Below are positions 1-9,974 of a stretch of DNA of 64,000 nt, piece after piece. The notes under the pieces were generated by a model, which was given only the letters and a program-made list of their open reading frames with translations, did not search any database and was not told where the DNA came from. The position numbers and the translations under genes are program-made. Position 1 is the stretch's first letter; each line of letters starts with the position of its first letter. The stretch is from Adenanthera pavonina (Eukaryota > Streptophyta > Magnoliopsida > Fabales > Fabaceae), in NCBI GenBank assembly GCA_026686845.1, contig JAIVEN010000002.1, positions 29,300,001 to 29,364,000 of the forward strand. Direction: 5' to 3'.

Positions 1-920
1 GAATTTCAAACTCATTATGATCTTAATTAATCATTTATAAGCCCATATAATTTATTTTAGAAGATATTTTACCTTATTAGGCTCCAACCAAAAACACCGA
101 TAAAATTAATCCTGGTTAGTTTTTCCTGTAACCTCTCTACATAGAGAATTATTATAAACCTTATAATATTATTTGGGACTTATTCTTGATTATTTCATAG
201 TCTACTGGGTCACCTTTAATTTAATCAGTTTGAAAATTGGGTGAATTGGGCTTATTGGGCCCTTTATCCTTTCTTGACCTAGTTTGAACTATTTTTGTCA
301 ATAATACTTTTGGGCTTCCCAAAAATCATCCTTGGCCTATTAGGGTTTTCTACACCTTTATTGGGCCTCCATGAATAGTACTCTTGGCCTATTAAGAAAC
401 CGATGTAGTTTTACTAGGCCCGGATTCTGATTTTAACCCAATATTCATTAGACCAATTCTATGGCCTTTTAAACTTATAGAAAAATCCAGTATCTCTTCT
501 TATGCCATAATATATTTGAGTTTCCTGATCTAGACTTATTTTCTAATTCTTATTAATTTACTGATTATGAAACATCGGATCAACTTTCTGTCCAATATAT
601 CTATTTTCTGGTTTTGCTTTTTAGAGTATAATTTCTTTTGATAATTTTCCTAAATCATCTCCTATAATCAGTCTTAGCAAATACTGGACAAATAATTTGT
701 TATAGGAAATGACATCTATGTCCCCTTTTTTGTCTTTTTTCTAATAATTATTATTTTCAATTATGCCATCTAACTTTCTTTGCAAGTTGATCCCTAATCA
801 TCCTTTGCAATTTAGTCCCTGATTTGATTTTCATAAGATATTTAAGCTCTTTTAATTCCAATTACGCAGTAATTCTCTAAACCATAATTCAAACAAAATC
901 ATAGAAATTTAGATGTTACA
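1..920 (-). mobile_element. Unclassified LTR-like fragment, truncated by window edge
   Basis: AT-rich non-coding sequence ending at 920 in GATGTTACA, read on the minus strand as a TGTAACATC terminus. The gypsy LTR sequence resumes at 921 within a block that is continuous in the other LTR copies (compare 33006 and 43315), so this segment looks like an LTR inserted into an older LTR. No ORF of note. The left end lies outside the window, so no target duplication can be confirmed. Orientation and family are inferred from the terminus alone. Confidence 0.35.
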
Positions 921-1067
921 TCCCAGAATCAGTCTTCACCGACTGTTGGAGGGAGTTACCTATACAAATGTCCTGTTATCACGATAACCCGTGGTTCTAG
1001 CTGTGTCCGAGGGAGACATGCATATCATTCATTTCATATTACATTCATGAGTTGCATGAGATATATG

Positions 1068-1106
<39 letters not shown>

Positions 1107-1994
1107 TTGTTCCCAATTACTTAGACATTATCTCACACCCTTCTCCCATGAACTAACCTTTTAGGTGACGGTTCTGGCACTAGTCCGGAGAAGATACGGG
1201 ATTAGCTTCGTACGTGGGAATAGTCTATGTAGGTTTTGTAAACTGGATAATGTATCTTGTGCCAAGTAAGATAGAATGTTTGTAATGGATGTATGACTTT
1301 GTAAGACTTGTATGGATGTTGTATGTATGGTTATATGGTTTCGCATATTGAGTAGTCAATATGTTGGTGTTTGTGAGCCCAGAGTAGATTTGGGCCTGAT
1401 TGGTGTGTGTTAGGACCTGTAGCCCATTTTGTCAAGTTGGAGTTCAAGGGGGTTAAATCTCAGAGAAGTGGTTCCTTTGAGATGAAATCTCTTTGGACAT
1501 GTTGGCTTGGGGGTTTTGGACCTGTATGAATTAGTGGTGAGTTTTGGTCAATAAGTGGTCAAAACGATGTCAGGGGTTCAGAATCTCCATACGGAGTTAG
1601 ATTAAGATGAAGTTAGTGTCTATGGCTAATTTGAGACTAGATTGACTTGAAGGAGTTAGAATCAAGTCAATCGGAGGTCGGAGCATAAAGTTATGCGCGT
1701 CGGAAGTTCGCCCTGGTGTGTGGAAGTTGCTGATATGAAATATTAGTATAGGGCGCCGCGGCTCCAAAGTCCAGGCTGCGGCACCAGTAGAAGCAGCAAC
1801 AAGTGAAAAACAGGGGAAGCCGGAGCTGCGGCAGTACTGTAGTGGCCGCTGCCCCATCCCAGTTTTTTGTGTTGTTTGGTTCGTTTTCGCTGTTTTGAAG
1901 GTTTGGGAAGTTGTTTCGAGATGGTTAGGTTGCGATTGATTGGATTTTGAAGTTTCTGGTCAAGTCTGGGAGTGTCAGGAGGTATGGTGTTACA
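921..1994 (+). mobile_element. 3' part of a Tekay-type gypsy LTR
   Basis: Closely matches the right half of the complete solo LTR at 46829-49133: the CAGTCTTCACCGAC block, a GT microsatellite zone, the GTCCGGAGAAGATACGG block, and the end GTCAGGAGGTATGGTGTTACA-type terminus at 1994. The 5' half is displaced or lost at 920. Short ORFs on the minus strand here are LTR shadows and recur in other LTR copies. Confidence 0.75.
1077..1105. repeat. (GT)n microsatellite
   Basis: Uninterrupted run of about 14 GT units inside the LTR, preceded by an AT-rich stretch. The same position in the other LTR copies (for example 48160-48190) holds shorter TATATGTGTG tracts. Confidence 0.9.
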
Positions 1995-2255
1995 TAGATC
2001 TTAAGAGGATTATGAATCTGTAGGTCAAGATTAAACTTAAATTTTAAAAAAGTAATTTTACTTCATCATCGGCTTTTATCTTCTTTTATAATGAATCATG
2101 CATATTTTGATCATCCACATTACATATGATTGGCTGTATTAGTGATATATATTCATCATTTAACAATATTTTAATAAGAAAGATCAAACTAGAAAATTTT
2201 TACACTATATGAATCTAATTACAAATATTTAAATTTCAAACATACTATTGGAAAC
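1995..2255 (-). other. Distal flank of La-motif array unit 1
   Basis: Non-coding. Resembles the downstream flank of array units 2 and 3 (around 17000-17460 and 19960-20420): GTAATTTTACTT, then an AATTATGCATATTT-type stretch and a final TATTTAAATTTCAAA block. It is interrupted by the copia element at 2256 and resumes at 14206. It shows that the retrotransposon landed in the 3' flank of an array unit. Confidence 0.5.
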
Positions 2256-3981
2256 TGTTGGATCAAGAGTTTTGATGATTCCAAACCAATACTCAAGAGC
2301 TTGGATTGAAGATATCAAAGGAGATCAAAGCTGTTTCAAGTGAAGATTTGCTGAGTATTTGCTATTAGATCTTTGGTAGGATCTTTGGTTTTTGTTTAGA
2401 TTGGGTAAAAGATTTTGATTTGAGAAAAAGACGTTTTCAAACCTTGATTTGAAGTTAAATCTTTACTTATTTGAAAAATACTCACAAACAGACGAAGTTT
2501 GAAAGTTTAACTGAACTGTCAAGTTGGAAATTCGAATTTGGCCCTTAGACATTCGAATTTCGAGCTAAAACTGAATAAGTCTGAAGAGGTGTCTCTCTGT
2601 CAGACGAATTTTGGTCTTTCAAAATTCGAATTTCAATCAAGTCTAAAAGAAGCCTTTTTGTGACAGACGAACTTCACAGTCTCAAAATTCGAATTTCAGA
2701 CAAAATGTCATTTATGAAAACTAAGGAAATTCGTCTGAAGCTTTGCTAAAGTTCATATGAAATTAAGAAGAAACTAAGTTTGAAAATGCTCTCTGACAGA
2801 CGAACTTTAACTTAGCAAAATTTGAATTTTCACCTGAGTCAAAAAAGGGGTTACTTTGTGACATTCGAATTTCACTCTTTCAAAATTCGAATTTCAGACA
2901 AAACAAAACTTGAGAAAATATAGGAAATTCGTCTGAATGCTTGATAAAGTTCATCTGAGATCAAGAGTGATTTCAGTCTCAAAACTGTTCTCTGACAGAC
3001 GAATTTCACTCTGTTAAAATTTCGAATTTCGAAGAAAGTGAACTACTGTGCCTCTTTAAACGTTCAGTGGACAGACGAATTTTGGGCATCCAAAATTCGA
3101 ATTTTGAGGGCACTGTAGCAAATTGAAAACACTGTTCACACTTAACAGAAAATCTTTCTTCTTGAAAATTCGTATGTCACATTGTGGAAAGATTTTATGA
3201 GTTTCGAAATTTGAATTTCACTCTATGGACAGACGAACTTCGCATTTTTACGTTGGAAGCTTTAACCTTCGGTTCCCTCGAAATTCGTCTGTTGGCCAAC
3301 CGAAATTTGAATTTCAGTATGTCAGAAACATTAAATGCGGTTGGTTAACGGATAGTTTTTTCAGAGTAACCGTTGGATAACTTCCCCAACGGATAGATTT
3401 AGTTTCTAACGGATATTTGAGATCAAAATCTATAAATATAACATTATTTGAAGTTGTGGGTAACAAAAATCAAACTTGTATATACTGAATTTCTGCTGAA
3501 TCTTCATCTCAAAAGCTTTTACCCTTCCAACCTCATTATTTGTACTTAAACCTTCATATCCACTCTATTCAAGAGAGTTATTCATTTGTAAACAATCTAC
3601 TCTTCATCTGGAAGATAGAATTACTTGTGAGGGGTATTCACAAGGGGATTGGGAAGCACATAGAGAAAGTGCTTAGAGAGTTTGAGAGAGCTCAGAACAG
3701 AGCATACTCGTGTACTGTGGCTTTAACAAGAAGCCCGTTGAAATTCTTGCTGGATAGTGGATAAATCTCAAGAGGTGTCTTGAGGACTGGATGTAGGTCA
3801 AGTGGATAGACCGAACCAGGATAAATCACTGAGTTTTCTTCTTCTTATCTCTACTTTTCAGCTTGCTCTGTTTCACACGTTATTTTCATTATACTGTGAT
3901 ATCTTCACTTGCTTCACTTTGTGCAGAAAAATTTCAATCTCCCAATTCACCCCCCCTCTTGGGAAGTCAGCCTTGCTAACA
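2256..3981 (+). repeat. Copia 5' LTR
   Basis: Begins TGTTGGATCA and ends CTTGCTAACA. It is 1,726 bp, against 1,725 bp for the 3' LTR. The U3 part (about 2500-3320) is filled with alternating motifs of the types AAATTCGAATTTC, CAGACGAACTT and AAATTCGTCTG that can pair into short hairpins, for example a 10-bp stem with a 4-nt loop at 3076-3099. Several TTCGAA cores present in the 3' LTR read TTTGAA here. Confidence 0.95.
3431..3440 (+). promoter_or_regulatory. LTR TATA box
   Basis: TATAAATATA, repeated at 13649-13658 in the 3' LTR and as TATAAATA at 55157-55164 in the related solo LTR. It is the only strong TATA match in the right part of the LTR and is conserved in all three copies, so it probably positions the element transcript start (start of R) just downstream. 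Confidence 0.65.
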
Positions 3982-3983
3982 AG

Positions 3984-3996
3984 TGGTATCAGAGCC
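3984..3996 (+). promoter_or_regulatory. Primer-binding site, initiator Met tRNA
   Basis: TGGTATCAGAGCC, complementary to the 3' end of plant initiator methionine tRNA, starts 2 nt after the 5' LTR. This is the standard priming site of plant copia elements. Confidence 0.92.
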
Positions 3997-4036
3997 CGGA
4001 TTCCCATTCAAAGGATTTCACAGTCCGGGAACAAAG

Positions 4037-5836
4037 ATGGCTGGCTTTGGAGAGAATATACTTCCTGAAGGGAACAACACTAACAGACCACCAGGCTTCA
4101 GTGGAGAGCATTATGGGTACTGGAAGATGAGGATGCAGATCTACCTCCAATCAATTGATCTTGACATCTGGTCAGTCATTGATAAAGGAGATTTCGTCCC
4201 AATGGCTCCAACTGAAGATGGAAGATACAAAGAGAAGCTGGAAGCAGAATGGAATGATGAAGACAGAAGGAGAATCCTACTAAATTTCAAAGCAAAGCAT
4301 TGTTTAGTCAGTGCCCTGAACCAGGATGAATTCTACAGAGTCTCGCAATGCACCACTGCAAAAGGAATGTGGGATACTCTGCAGATTGCACATGAAGGAA
4401 CATCTGGAGTCAGGGAGAACAGACTAAACACGTGCATTGGAGAGTATGAAAGCTTCAGAATGGCTGAAGGAGAAACTGTAAAGGAGCTCCAAAAGAAATT
4501 CACTCTCATTGTAAATCAACTAAAGAGCTTAGGAAAGGAATACACTCAATCAGAGAAAGTGAGAAAAATTCTCAGAGCTCTCCCTCTGGAATGGCAGCCC
4601 AAGGTGACAGCAATAGAAGAAGCCAGAGGAGAATCAATGGCCTCTGTCACAGCTCTCTTCGGGAGCCTTGAGGAGTATGAAGGAAAAATCAAAGCTCTCA
4701 AGGAAGCCGGGCTGGACAGAAAGAAGAAAGGCATTGCTCTTAAAACTGCTGATGAAAAGGAAGAAGAATCTAACGAAGAGGATGAACTTGATGATGAAAC
4801 TCTGGCTATGATGGTCAGAAAATTCGGAAGATTCTACAGCAAGAAGAAGAACAAAAGATTCTTCAAGAAGGTAACTGCTGGGGAAAACAAGAAAGAGACA
4901 AAAGAACCTGTGACTTGCTATGAGTGCAAGAAGCAGGGACACATAAAATGGGACTGTCCCCAATTCCTCAGAAAGCAAGAAAAAGAAAAGAAAGGTGCTG
5001 ACAAAGGGAAAAAGAAGAAAGCCTACATCTCATCCATATGGGGTAACAGCTCAGATGAGGAAGAAGAAGATGAAGAAGAGATTGCCAACATTTGTCTGAT
5101 GGCACTTGCTTCTGAAGAAGCTACACCCTCATACAGCAGTGATCAGGATGAAGAGGTATATGAATCTGAACCTTCCTATTCTGAATTACTGGATGCATTT
5201 CATGAGCTGCATGATGAATTCATTAAAGTTGCTAAAGAACTGAAATTGGCAAAGAAAAAGATAAGGAAGATGGAGTCTCAAGGCATAGTTTCTGAAACTG
5301 CTTCTTTACCTACTTCTGAATCTGTTTGCTGCACTTCATGCACTGAACTTAAGCAAACTAATGAGTATCTAGTTAAAAGCATGTCTAGGCTCACTAAAGG
5401 TAAAGATATGTTGTTTGCCTTGATGGGGAGCCAAAGAATATCACAAGGAAAAGCTGGTCTTGGCTATGATCCATGTGCTGTCAAAGAAAAGATTAGGAAG
5501 AAAAATCAGAATGCATACATGAGACATTTTGTGCATGCCAAGAACAATAAAAAGAAAGTTAATGCATCACCTCACATTGAAACATATGATCAACCAAGGC
5601 ATGCTAAACAAAAGTATTATCTGCACTATTTTCTTCCTGCATCTCAATCTAGCAGCCCTTTCACTACCTGTCATTTCTGCAACAAAAAGGGACACATTTC
5701 CAGTTCCTGTATTTTAAAGAAAAATGAACTTGGCAGGAAAGTTGAATGGGTTCCCAAAATTGCATCTACATCTAGGGAAATACCTACTGACCGAAAAGGA
5801 CCCAAGCAAATTTGGGTACCTAAAAGGAAAACATAA
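4037..5836 (+). CDS. gag: Copia Gag polyprotein
   Basis: 599 residues from the ATG at 4037. The frame is open upstream to 3983, but that part overlaps the primer-binding site and has no ATG. Gag packages the genomic RNA into virus-like particles. The N-terminal half carries the capsid-like region of UBN2/retrotran_gag type ([12 protein letters not shown] motif, residues about 110-125). A CCHC zinc knuckle ([14 protein letters not shown]) lies at about residues 294-307, a Glu-rich acidic stretch and a predicted coiled-coil ([12 protein letters not shown] through [10 protein letters not shown]) follow, and a second knuckle ([14 protein letters not shown]) sits at about 545-558. The size and the two knuckles match Sirevirus Gags. 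It ends in TAA at 5834-5836; the pol frame begins in -1 relative to it and overlaps it by 13 nt. Confidence 0.93.
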   Translation: MAGFGENILPEGNNTNRPPGFSGEHYGYWKMRMQIYLQSIDLDIWSVIDKGDFVPMAPTEDGRYKEKLEAEWNDEDRRRILLNFKAKHCLVSALNQDEFYRVSQCTTAKGMWDTLQIAHEGTSGVRENRLNTCIGEYESFRMAEGETVKELQKKFTLIVNQLKSLGKEYTQSEKVRKILRALPLEWQPKVTAIEEARGESMASVTALFGSLEEYEGKIKALKEAGLDRKKKGIALKTADEKEEESNEEDELDDETLAMMVRKFGRFYSKKKNKRFFKKVTAGENKKETKEPVTCYECKKQGHIKWDCPQFLRKQEKEKKGADKGKKKKAYISSIWGNSSDEEEEDEEEIANICLMALASEEATPSYSSDQDEEVYESEPSYSELLDAFHELHDEFIKVAKELKLAKKKIRKMESQGIVSETASLPTSESVCCTSCTELKQTNEYLVKSMSRLTKGKDMLFALMGSQRISQGKAGLGYDPCAVKEKIRKKNQNAYMRHFVHAKNNKKKVNASPHIETYDQPRHAKQKYYLHYFLPASQSSSPFTTCHFCNKKGHISSSCILKKNELGRKVEWVPKIASTSREIPTDRKGPKQIWVPKRKT

Positions 5837-5844
5837 ACATTGTT

Positions 5845-8800
5845 TTGCAGGTCTGTCTCAAAGCTAAGAAAAGCAACAAATGGTATATAGACAGTGCCTG
5901 CTCAAGCCACATGACTGGTGATAAGGAGAAGTTCATCACCCTTAGAGACAAGAAAGGAGGAAAAGTGACATTTGGAGGTGATCAATATGGCAAAATCATT
6001 GGAATTGGCATTGTGGGGAAAAATCCAGAAACATCCATTGAAGAGGTGCTGTTTGTAATTGGCCTCAACCACAATTTGCTAAGCGTGAGTCAAACCTGTG
6101 ATAGAGGAAACTGGGTGCTGTTTGACTCAAAGTTTTGCCTGGTCATCAGAAAAAGTGATCACAAAGTAATCTTAAAAGCTCAAAGGGATGGTAACTGCTA
6201 CACTATTGACCTTGATGAACTTCCCCCTTTAGATTCTGTATGCTTAATCAGTCAAAATAATGATAGTTGGTTATGGCATAGGAGATTAGCTCATGTTAAT
6301 ATGAATCAGGTGTCTAAACTGGTTAAAAATGAGCTAGTTACTAGTTTGCCAAAAATATCTTTTGAAAAGGATAAAGAATGTGATGCATGCTTAAAAGGAA
6401 AACAAATTAAATCATCCTTCAAATCTAAAAACATAGTTTCCACAACAAGACCACTTGAATTGCTGCATATGGACTTAATTGGACCTTCTAGGGTAAAGAG
6501 TCTTGGTGGTAATCTGTATGTGCTTGTAATTGTTGATGATTATTCTAGATTTACTTGGACATTATTCCTTTCTTCTAAGAGTGATACCTTTGATGCATTT
6601 GTAACCTTAGCTAAGAAAGTGCAAAATGAGAAAGGTGTCTCTATTGTGTCTATCAGGTCAGATCATGGAGGAGAATTTGAAAATGCATACTTCCTGGAGT
6701 ACTGCAGTGAGCATGGAATTGACCACAACTTCTCAGCTCCTAGGACTCCTCAACAGAATGGAGTAGTAGAAAGGAAAAACAGAACTATTGGGGAGATGGC
6801 CAGAGCTATGCTGAATGAGAAGGAACTTTCTCAAGTGTTTTGGGCTGATGCAGTAAACACAGCTATTTACATCATCAACAGAGCATACATCAGACCCATC
6901 CTGGGAAAGACTCCATACGAGCTGTACAAGGGGAGAAAGCCAAATCTGTCCCATCTCCATGTGTTCGGATGCAAATGCTTCATTCACAACAATGGCAAAG
7001 AAAACCTAGGTAAATTTGATGCCAAATCAGATAAAGGTATATTTCTTGGCTACTCTAGTAGGAGTAAGGCATATAGAGTTTATAATAAAAGATCAAATGT
7101 GGTAGAGGAATCTGTGCATGTGGTTTTCATTGAAAATGAAACTATTTCAAAACATGTTACCAATGAGGATGATCTTGCTTTCAATTTTGAAAAACTGGGC
7201 ATTTCTGATAAAAGTAAAACTGAACCTCCAAAGATATCTGAACCTGTTAACATAGAGGAAGATATCCAGGAGCAAGAGTTTGATGAAGAAAATAATGAAG
7301 AAACATCTCAAGAACTCCCTAGAGCTTGGAGATATCAAAGGAATCATCCTGTTGATCAAGTGATAGGAGATGTTCAAGAGAGAGTCAAAACCAGAAAACA
7401 GTTAAGGGATCAAATGCTAAATTGTGCTTTCATTTCTCAAATTGAACCCAAATGTGCTGAAGAAGCCTTAACTGATGATTACTGGATTTTGGCAATGCAA
7501 GATGAACTAAATCAGTTTGAAAGAAATCAAGTTTGGGATTTAGTTCCAAGACCCAAAAATCATCCTGTTATTGGTACCAAATGGGTTTTCAGAAACAAAC
7601 TTGATGAATCTGGAATAATAATCAGAAATAAAGCTAGATTGGTTGCTAAAGGATATAATCAGGAAGAAGGTATTGATTTTGAAGAAACCTTTGCACCAGT
7701 AGCTAGATTAGAAGCTATAAGAATATTGCTGGCTTATGCATGCATGAAGAATATTTTGCTATATCAAATGGATGTAAAGAGTGCTTTTCTGAATGGATAT
7801 ATCATGGAAGAGGTTTATGTAGATCAACCTCCAGGTTTTGAGGATTCTACAAAACCAAACCATGTCTATAAACTGAAGAAAGCTCTTTATGGATTAAAAC
7901 AAGCCCCTAGAGCATGGTATGAAAGATTAAGCAACTTTCTGACTGAAAAAGGATTTAACAGAGGCAAAGTTGACACTACTTTATTCACTAAGAAAGAGAA
8001 TAAAGATTTACTAATTGTCCAAATCTATGTTGATGATATCATTTTCGGTGCTACTAATGAAACTCTTTGCAAGGAATTTTCTAAGTTAATGCAGGGAGAA
8101 TTTGAGATGTCTATGATGGGTGAACTCAATTTCTTCCTTGGATTGCAAATCAGACAGCTTAATGATGGTATCTTTCTCAGTCAATCCAAGTATCTAAAGG
8201 AGCTGTTAAAGAAGTTTGGAATGGAGAATGCCAAGCCAACGGGAACACCTATGGCTACTGCAACCAAACTGGACATGGATGAAAATGGGAAAATGTTTGA
8301 CATTACTCAATACAGAAGAATGATTGGATCCCTGCTGTACCTAACCGCCAGCAGACCTGACATTATGTTCAGTGTCTGCATGTGTGCAAGGTTCCAATCA
8401 TGCCCCAAAGAAACCCATGCAACAGCTGTGAAAAGAATTTTCAGATATCTAATTGGAACATCACAGATGGGTCTTTGGTATCCAAAAGGCAATGGAGAAG
8501 ATCTCAAAGGATACACAGATGCTGATTTTGCAGGATCCAAAACTGACAGAAAAAGCACAAGTGGAACTTGTCAGTTTCTTGGAGGGTCCTTGGTTTCATG
8601 GTTCAGCAAAAAGCAAAACAGTGTAGCTCTATCCACTGCAGAAGCTGAGTATGTTGCAGCTGGAAGCTGTTGTGCCCAAGTCATCTGGATGAAGCAGCAA
8701 CTTGAAGATCTTGAGGTTAAAATGAAAGAGATACCCATCATGTGTGATAATCAAAGTGCCATAAACATCACTAAGAATCCTGTCATGCACTCAAGGACGA

Positions 8801-8976
8801 AACATATTGAGGTTAGGCACCACTTCATAAGGGATCACGTTCTGAAAGGAGAAGTTAAGCTGGAATACATCCCAACAGAGGATCAAGTAGCTGATGTACT
8901 CACCAAACCTCTACCAGAAGACAGGCATTGCAAAATAAGAAGAGAATTGGGAATGGTAAATCCCAATGAATTGTAA
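5845..8976 (+). CDS. pol: Copia Pol: protease, integrase, RT, RNase H
   Basis: About 1,043 residues, with no internal stop. No ATG stands at the front: the frame is open from 5824, so expression needs -1 frameshifting from gag, splicing, or a non-ATG start; 5845 is only a nominal left edge. Numbering from 5845: protease motif [10 protein letters not shown] at 16-25 (DSA in place of the more usual DSG); integrase zinc-binding HHCC region about 143-190; integrase catalytic D210, D273, E309 with exactly 35 residues between the last two; reverse transcriptase [11 protein letters not shown] about 615-625 and the catalytic YVDD at 728-731; RNase H with TDADFAGS from about 891 and [11 protein letters not shown] about 930; C-terminal [10 protein letters not shown] and VADVLTKPL. 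All catalytic residues I can check are present, so the enzyme set looks functional. Confidence 0.95.
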   Translation: MQVCLKAKKSNKWYIDSACSSHMTGDKEKFITLRDKKGGKVTFGGDQYGKIIGIGIVGKNPETSIEEVLFVIGLNHNLLSVSQTCDRGNWVLFDSKFCLVIRKSDHKVILKAQRDGNCYTIDLDELPPLDSVCLISQNNDSWLWHRRLAHVNMNQVSKLVKNELVTSLPKISFEKDKECDACLKGKQIKSSFKSKNIVSTTRPLELLHMDLIGPSRVKSLGGNLYVLVIVDDYSRFTWTLFLSSKSDTFDAFVTLAKKVQNEKGVSIVSIRSDHGGEFENAYFLEYCSEHGIDHNFSAPRTPQQNGVVERKNRTIGEMARAMLNEKELSQVFWADAVNTAIYIINRAYIRPILGKTPYELYKGRKPNLSHLHVFGCKCFIHNNGKENLGKFDAKSDKGIFLGYSSRSKAYRVYNKRSNVVEESVHVVFIENETISKHVTNEDDLAFNFEKLGISDKSKTEPPKISEPVNIEEDIQEQEFDEENNEETSQELPRAWRYQRNHPVDQVIGDVQERVKTRKQLRDQMLNCAFISQIEPKCAEEALTDDYWILAMQDELNQFERNQVWDLVPRPKNHPVIGTKWVFRNKLDESGIIIRNKARLVAKGYNQEEGIDFEETFAPVARLEAIRILLAYACMKNILLYQMDVKSAFLNGYIMEEVYVDQPPGFEDSTKPNHVYKLKKALYGLKQAPRAWYERLSNFLTEKGFNRGKVDTTLFTKKENKDLLIVQIYVDDIIFGATNETLCKEFSKLMQGEFEMSMMGELNFFLGLQIRQLNDGIFLSQSKYLKELLKKFGMENAKPTGTPMATATKLDMDENGKMFDITQYRRMIGSLLYLTASRPDIMFSVCMCARFQSCPKETHATAVKRIFRYLIGTSQMGLWYPKGNGEDLKGYTDADFAGSKTDRKSTSGTCQFLGGSLVSWFSKKQNSVALSTAEAEYVAAGSCCAQVIWMKQQLEDLEVKMKEIPIMCDNQSAINITKNPVMHSRTKHIEVRHHFIRDHVLKGEVKLEYIPTEDQVADVLTKPLPEDRHCKIRRELGMVNPNEL

Positions 8977-9974
8977 GTTATTCTTATAAAATTCTCTTCT
9001 TTTTAATTTTAAATCTTAAAGTCAATTCTAACTTCAGCATCGGAGAGTGTTTAATTTAAGTTGCAGGTGCTCTTCACAAGTCTAAATGGCTATACTTTTG
9101 AAGATTGGAGCACTTCATATTGGAACAACCAGAAAATGAAGTGAATAATAATTGTTCTAAGTTCTGGATCCATTCTGTAAGTTTTTTTTTTGAAATTTGT
9201 ATGTTGTTTGATTGCTAGATGAATTTCATTGATAATCTGTGTTTTTGAACTGGTCAACGTGGTCAACATTCGAATTTTGATTGACCAACAGACGAACTTT
9301 GGCCTGTTATGCCTTGGAACAGTTCTCAGTAATGCCTCGAAATTCGTCTGTTAAAACTTGAAAGTTCGAATTTTCGAAAACTGAAATTTCAAACTTATTA
9401 TTGTTCATCATTGTTATACGAATTGTTACTTCCTAACATACGAATGTTGGACAATATTTACAAAAGTTGAAAAATTCGAAGATTCAGTTCAAAATTCGTC
9501 TGGTGAATTATGCTCCTGATAATTGAATGCTTGAAAGACGATGCTCTGCATGCTTAATTCGTCTATTGTTTGAAGTTTTGTTTGTTGATGCTGCTTTTCT
9601 TTTCAACATTCAAATTTTGTTGGAACAAAATTCGTCTGTTGTGTATGTATTGTTTGTTTCAAGCCTCTGTCAGACGAACTTTCAAGATGAAAGTTCATCT
9701 GTCAGCAAGCTGTGCTGAACGGTTTAACTTGTAACTGCCCGAAGTTCAAATTTTGACCCCTCAAAATTCGTCTGTCAGACGGTTACATGCGTTAAAACCA
9801 ACGGTTTTCCACAGAACAGACGCAACCCTATTTGTAACTCCTTCAAGTTTGTTCTGATTCTCTCTTCATTCCTCTTAACTCCTGCCCAAAAACCGTCTTT
9901 TTCTCACCGATTAAACTTCATTTCGCATCCCTTAAATCTATTCTAAGCCACATTCTGCATCATTCAACCAAGAA
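8977..9974 (+). other. Spacer between pol and the third ORF, with LTR-type motifs
   Basis: No convincing ORF (a 63-codon frame at 9527-9718 is too short and low in features). From about 9260 to 9780 the spacer holds the same CAGACGAACTTT, AAATTCGTCTG and TTCGAATTTT motifs that crowd the LTR. A TTGCAGGT acceptor-like site is at about 9061-9068. From 9850 to 9974 the sequence becomes pyrimidine-rich (TCTCTCTTCATTCC), as expected for a leader before the ATG at 9975. It may carry a promoter or splice signals for the third ORF. Confidence 0.6.

Noticed and set aside
2800..3320. Heat-shock elements in the GAA/TTC-rich LTR
   Set aside because: The GAA and TTC triplets are separated by one or zero bases, whereas canonical elements need two; not supported as such.
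3540..4068. ORFs of 74 and 88 codons in the 5' LTR, repeated at 13758-14208
   Set aside because: They lie in the R/U5 part of the LTR, are not kept open in the solo LTR at 54055, and are explained as LTR sequence.
4634..4978. 114-codon minus-strand ORF in gag
   Set aside because: An antisense shadow of the charged Gag region.
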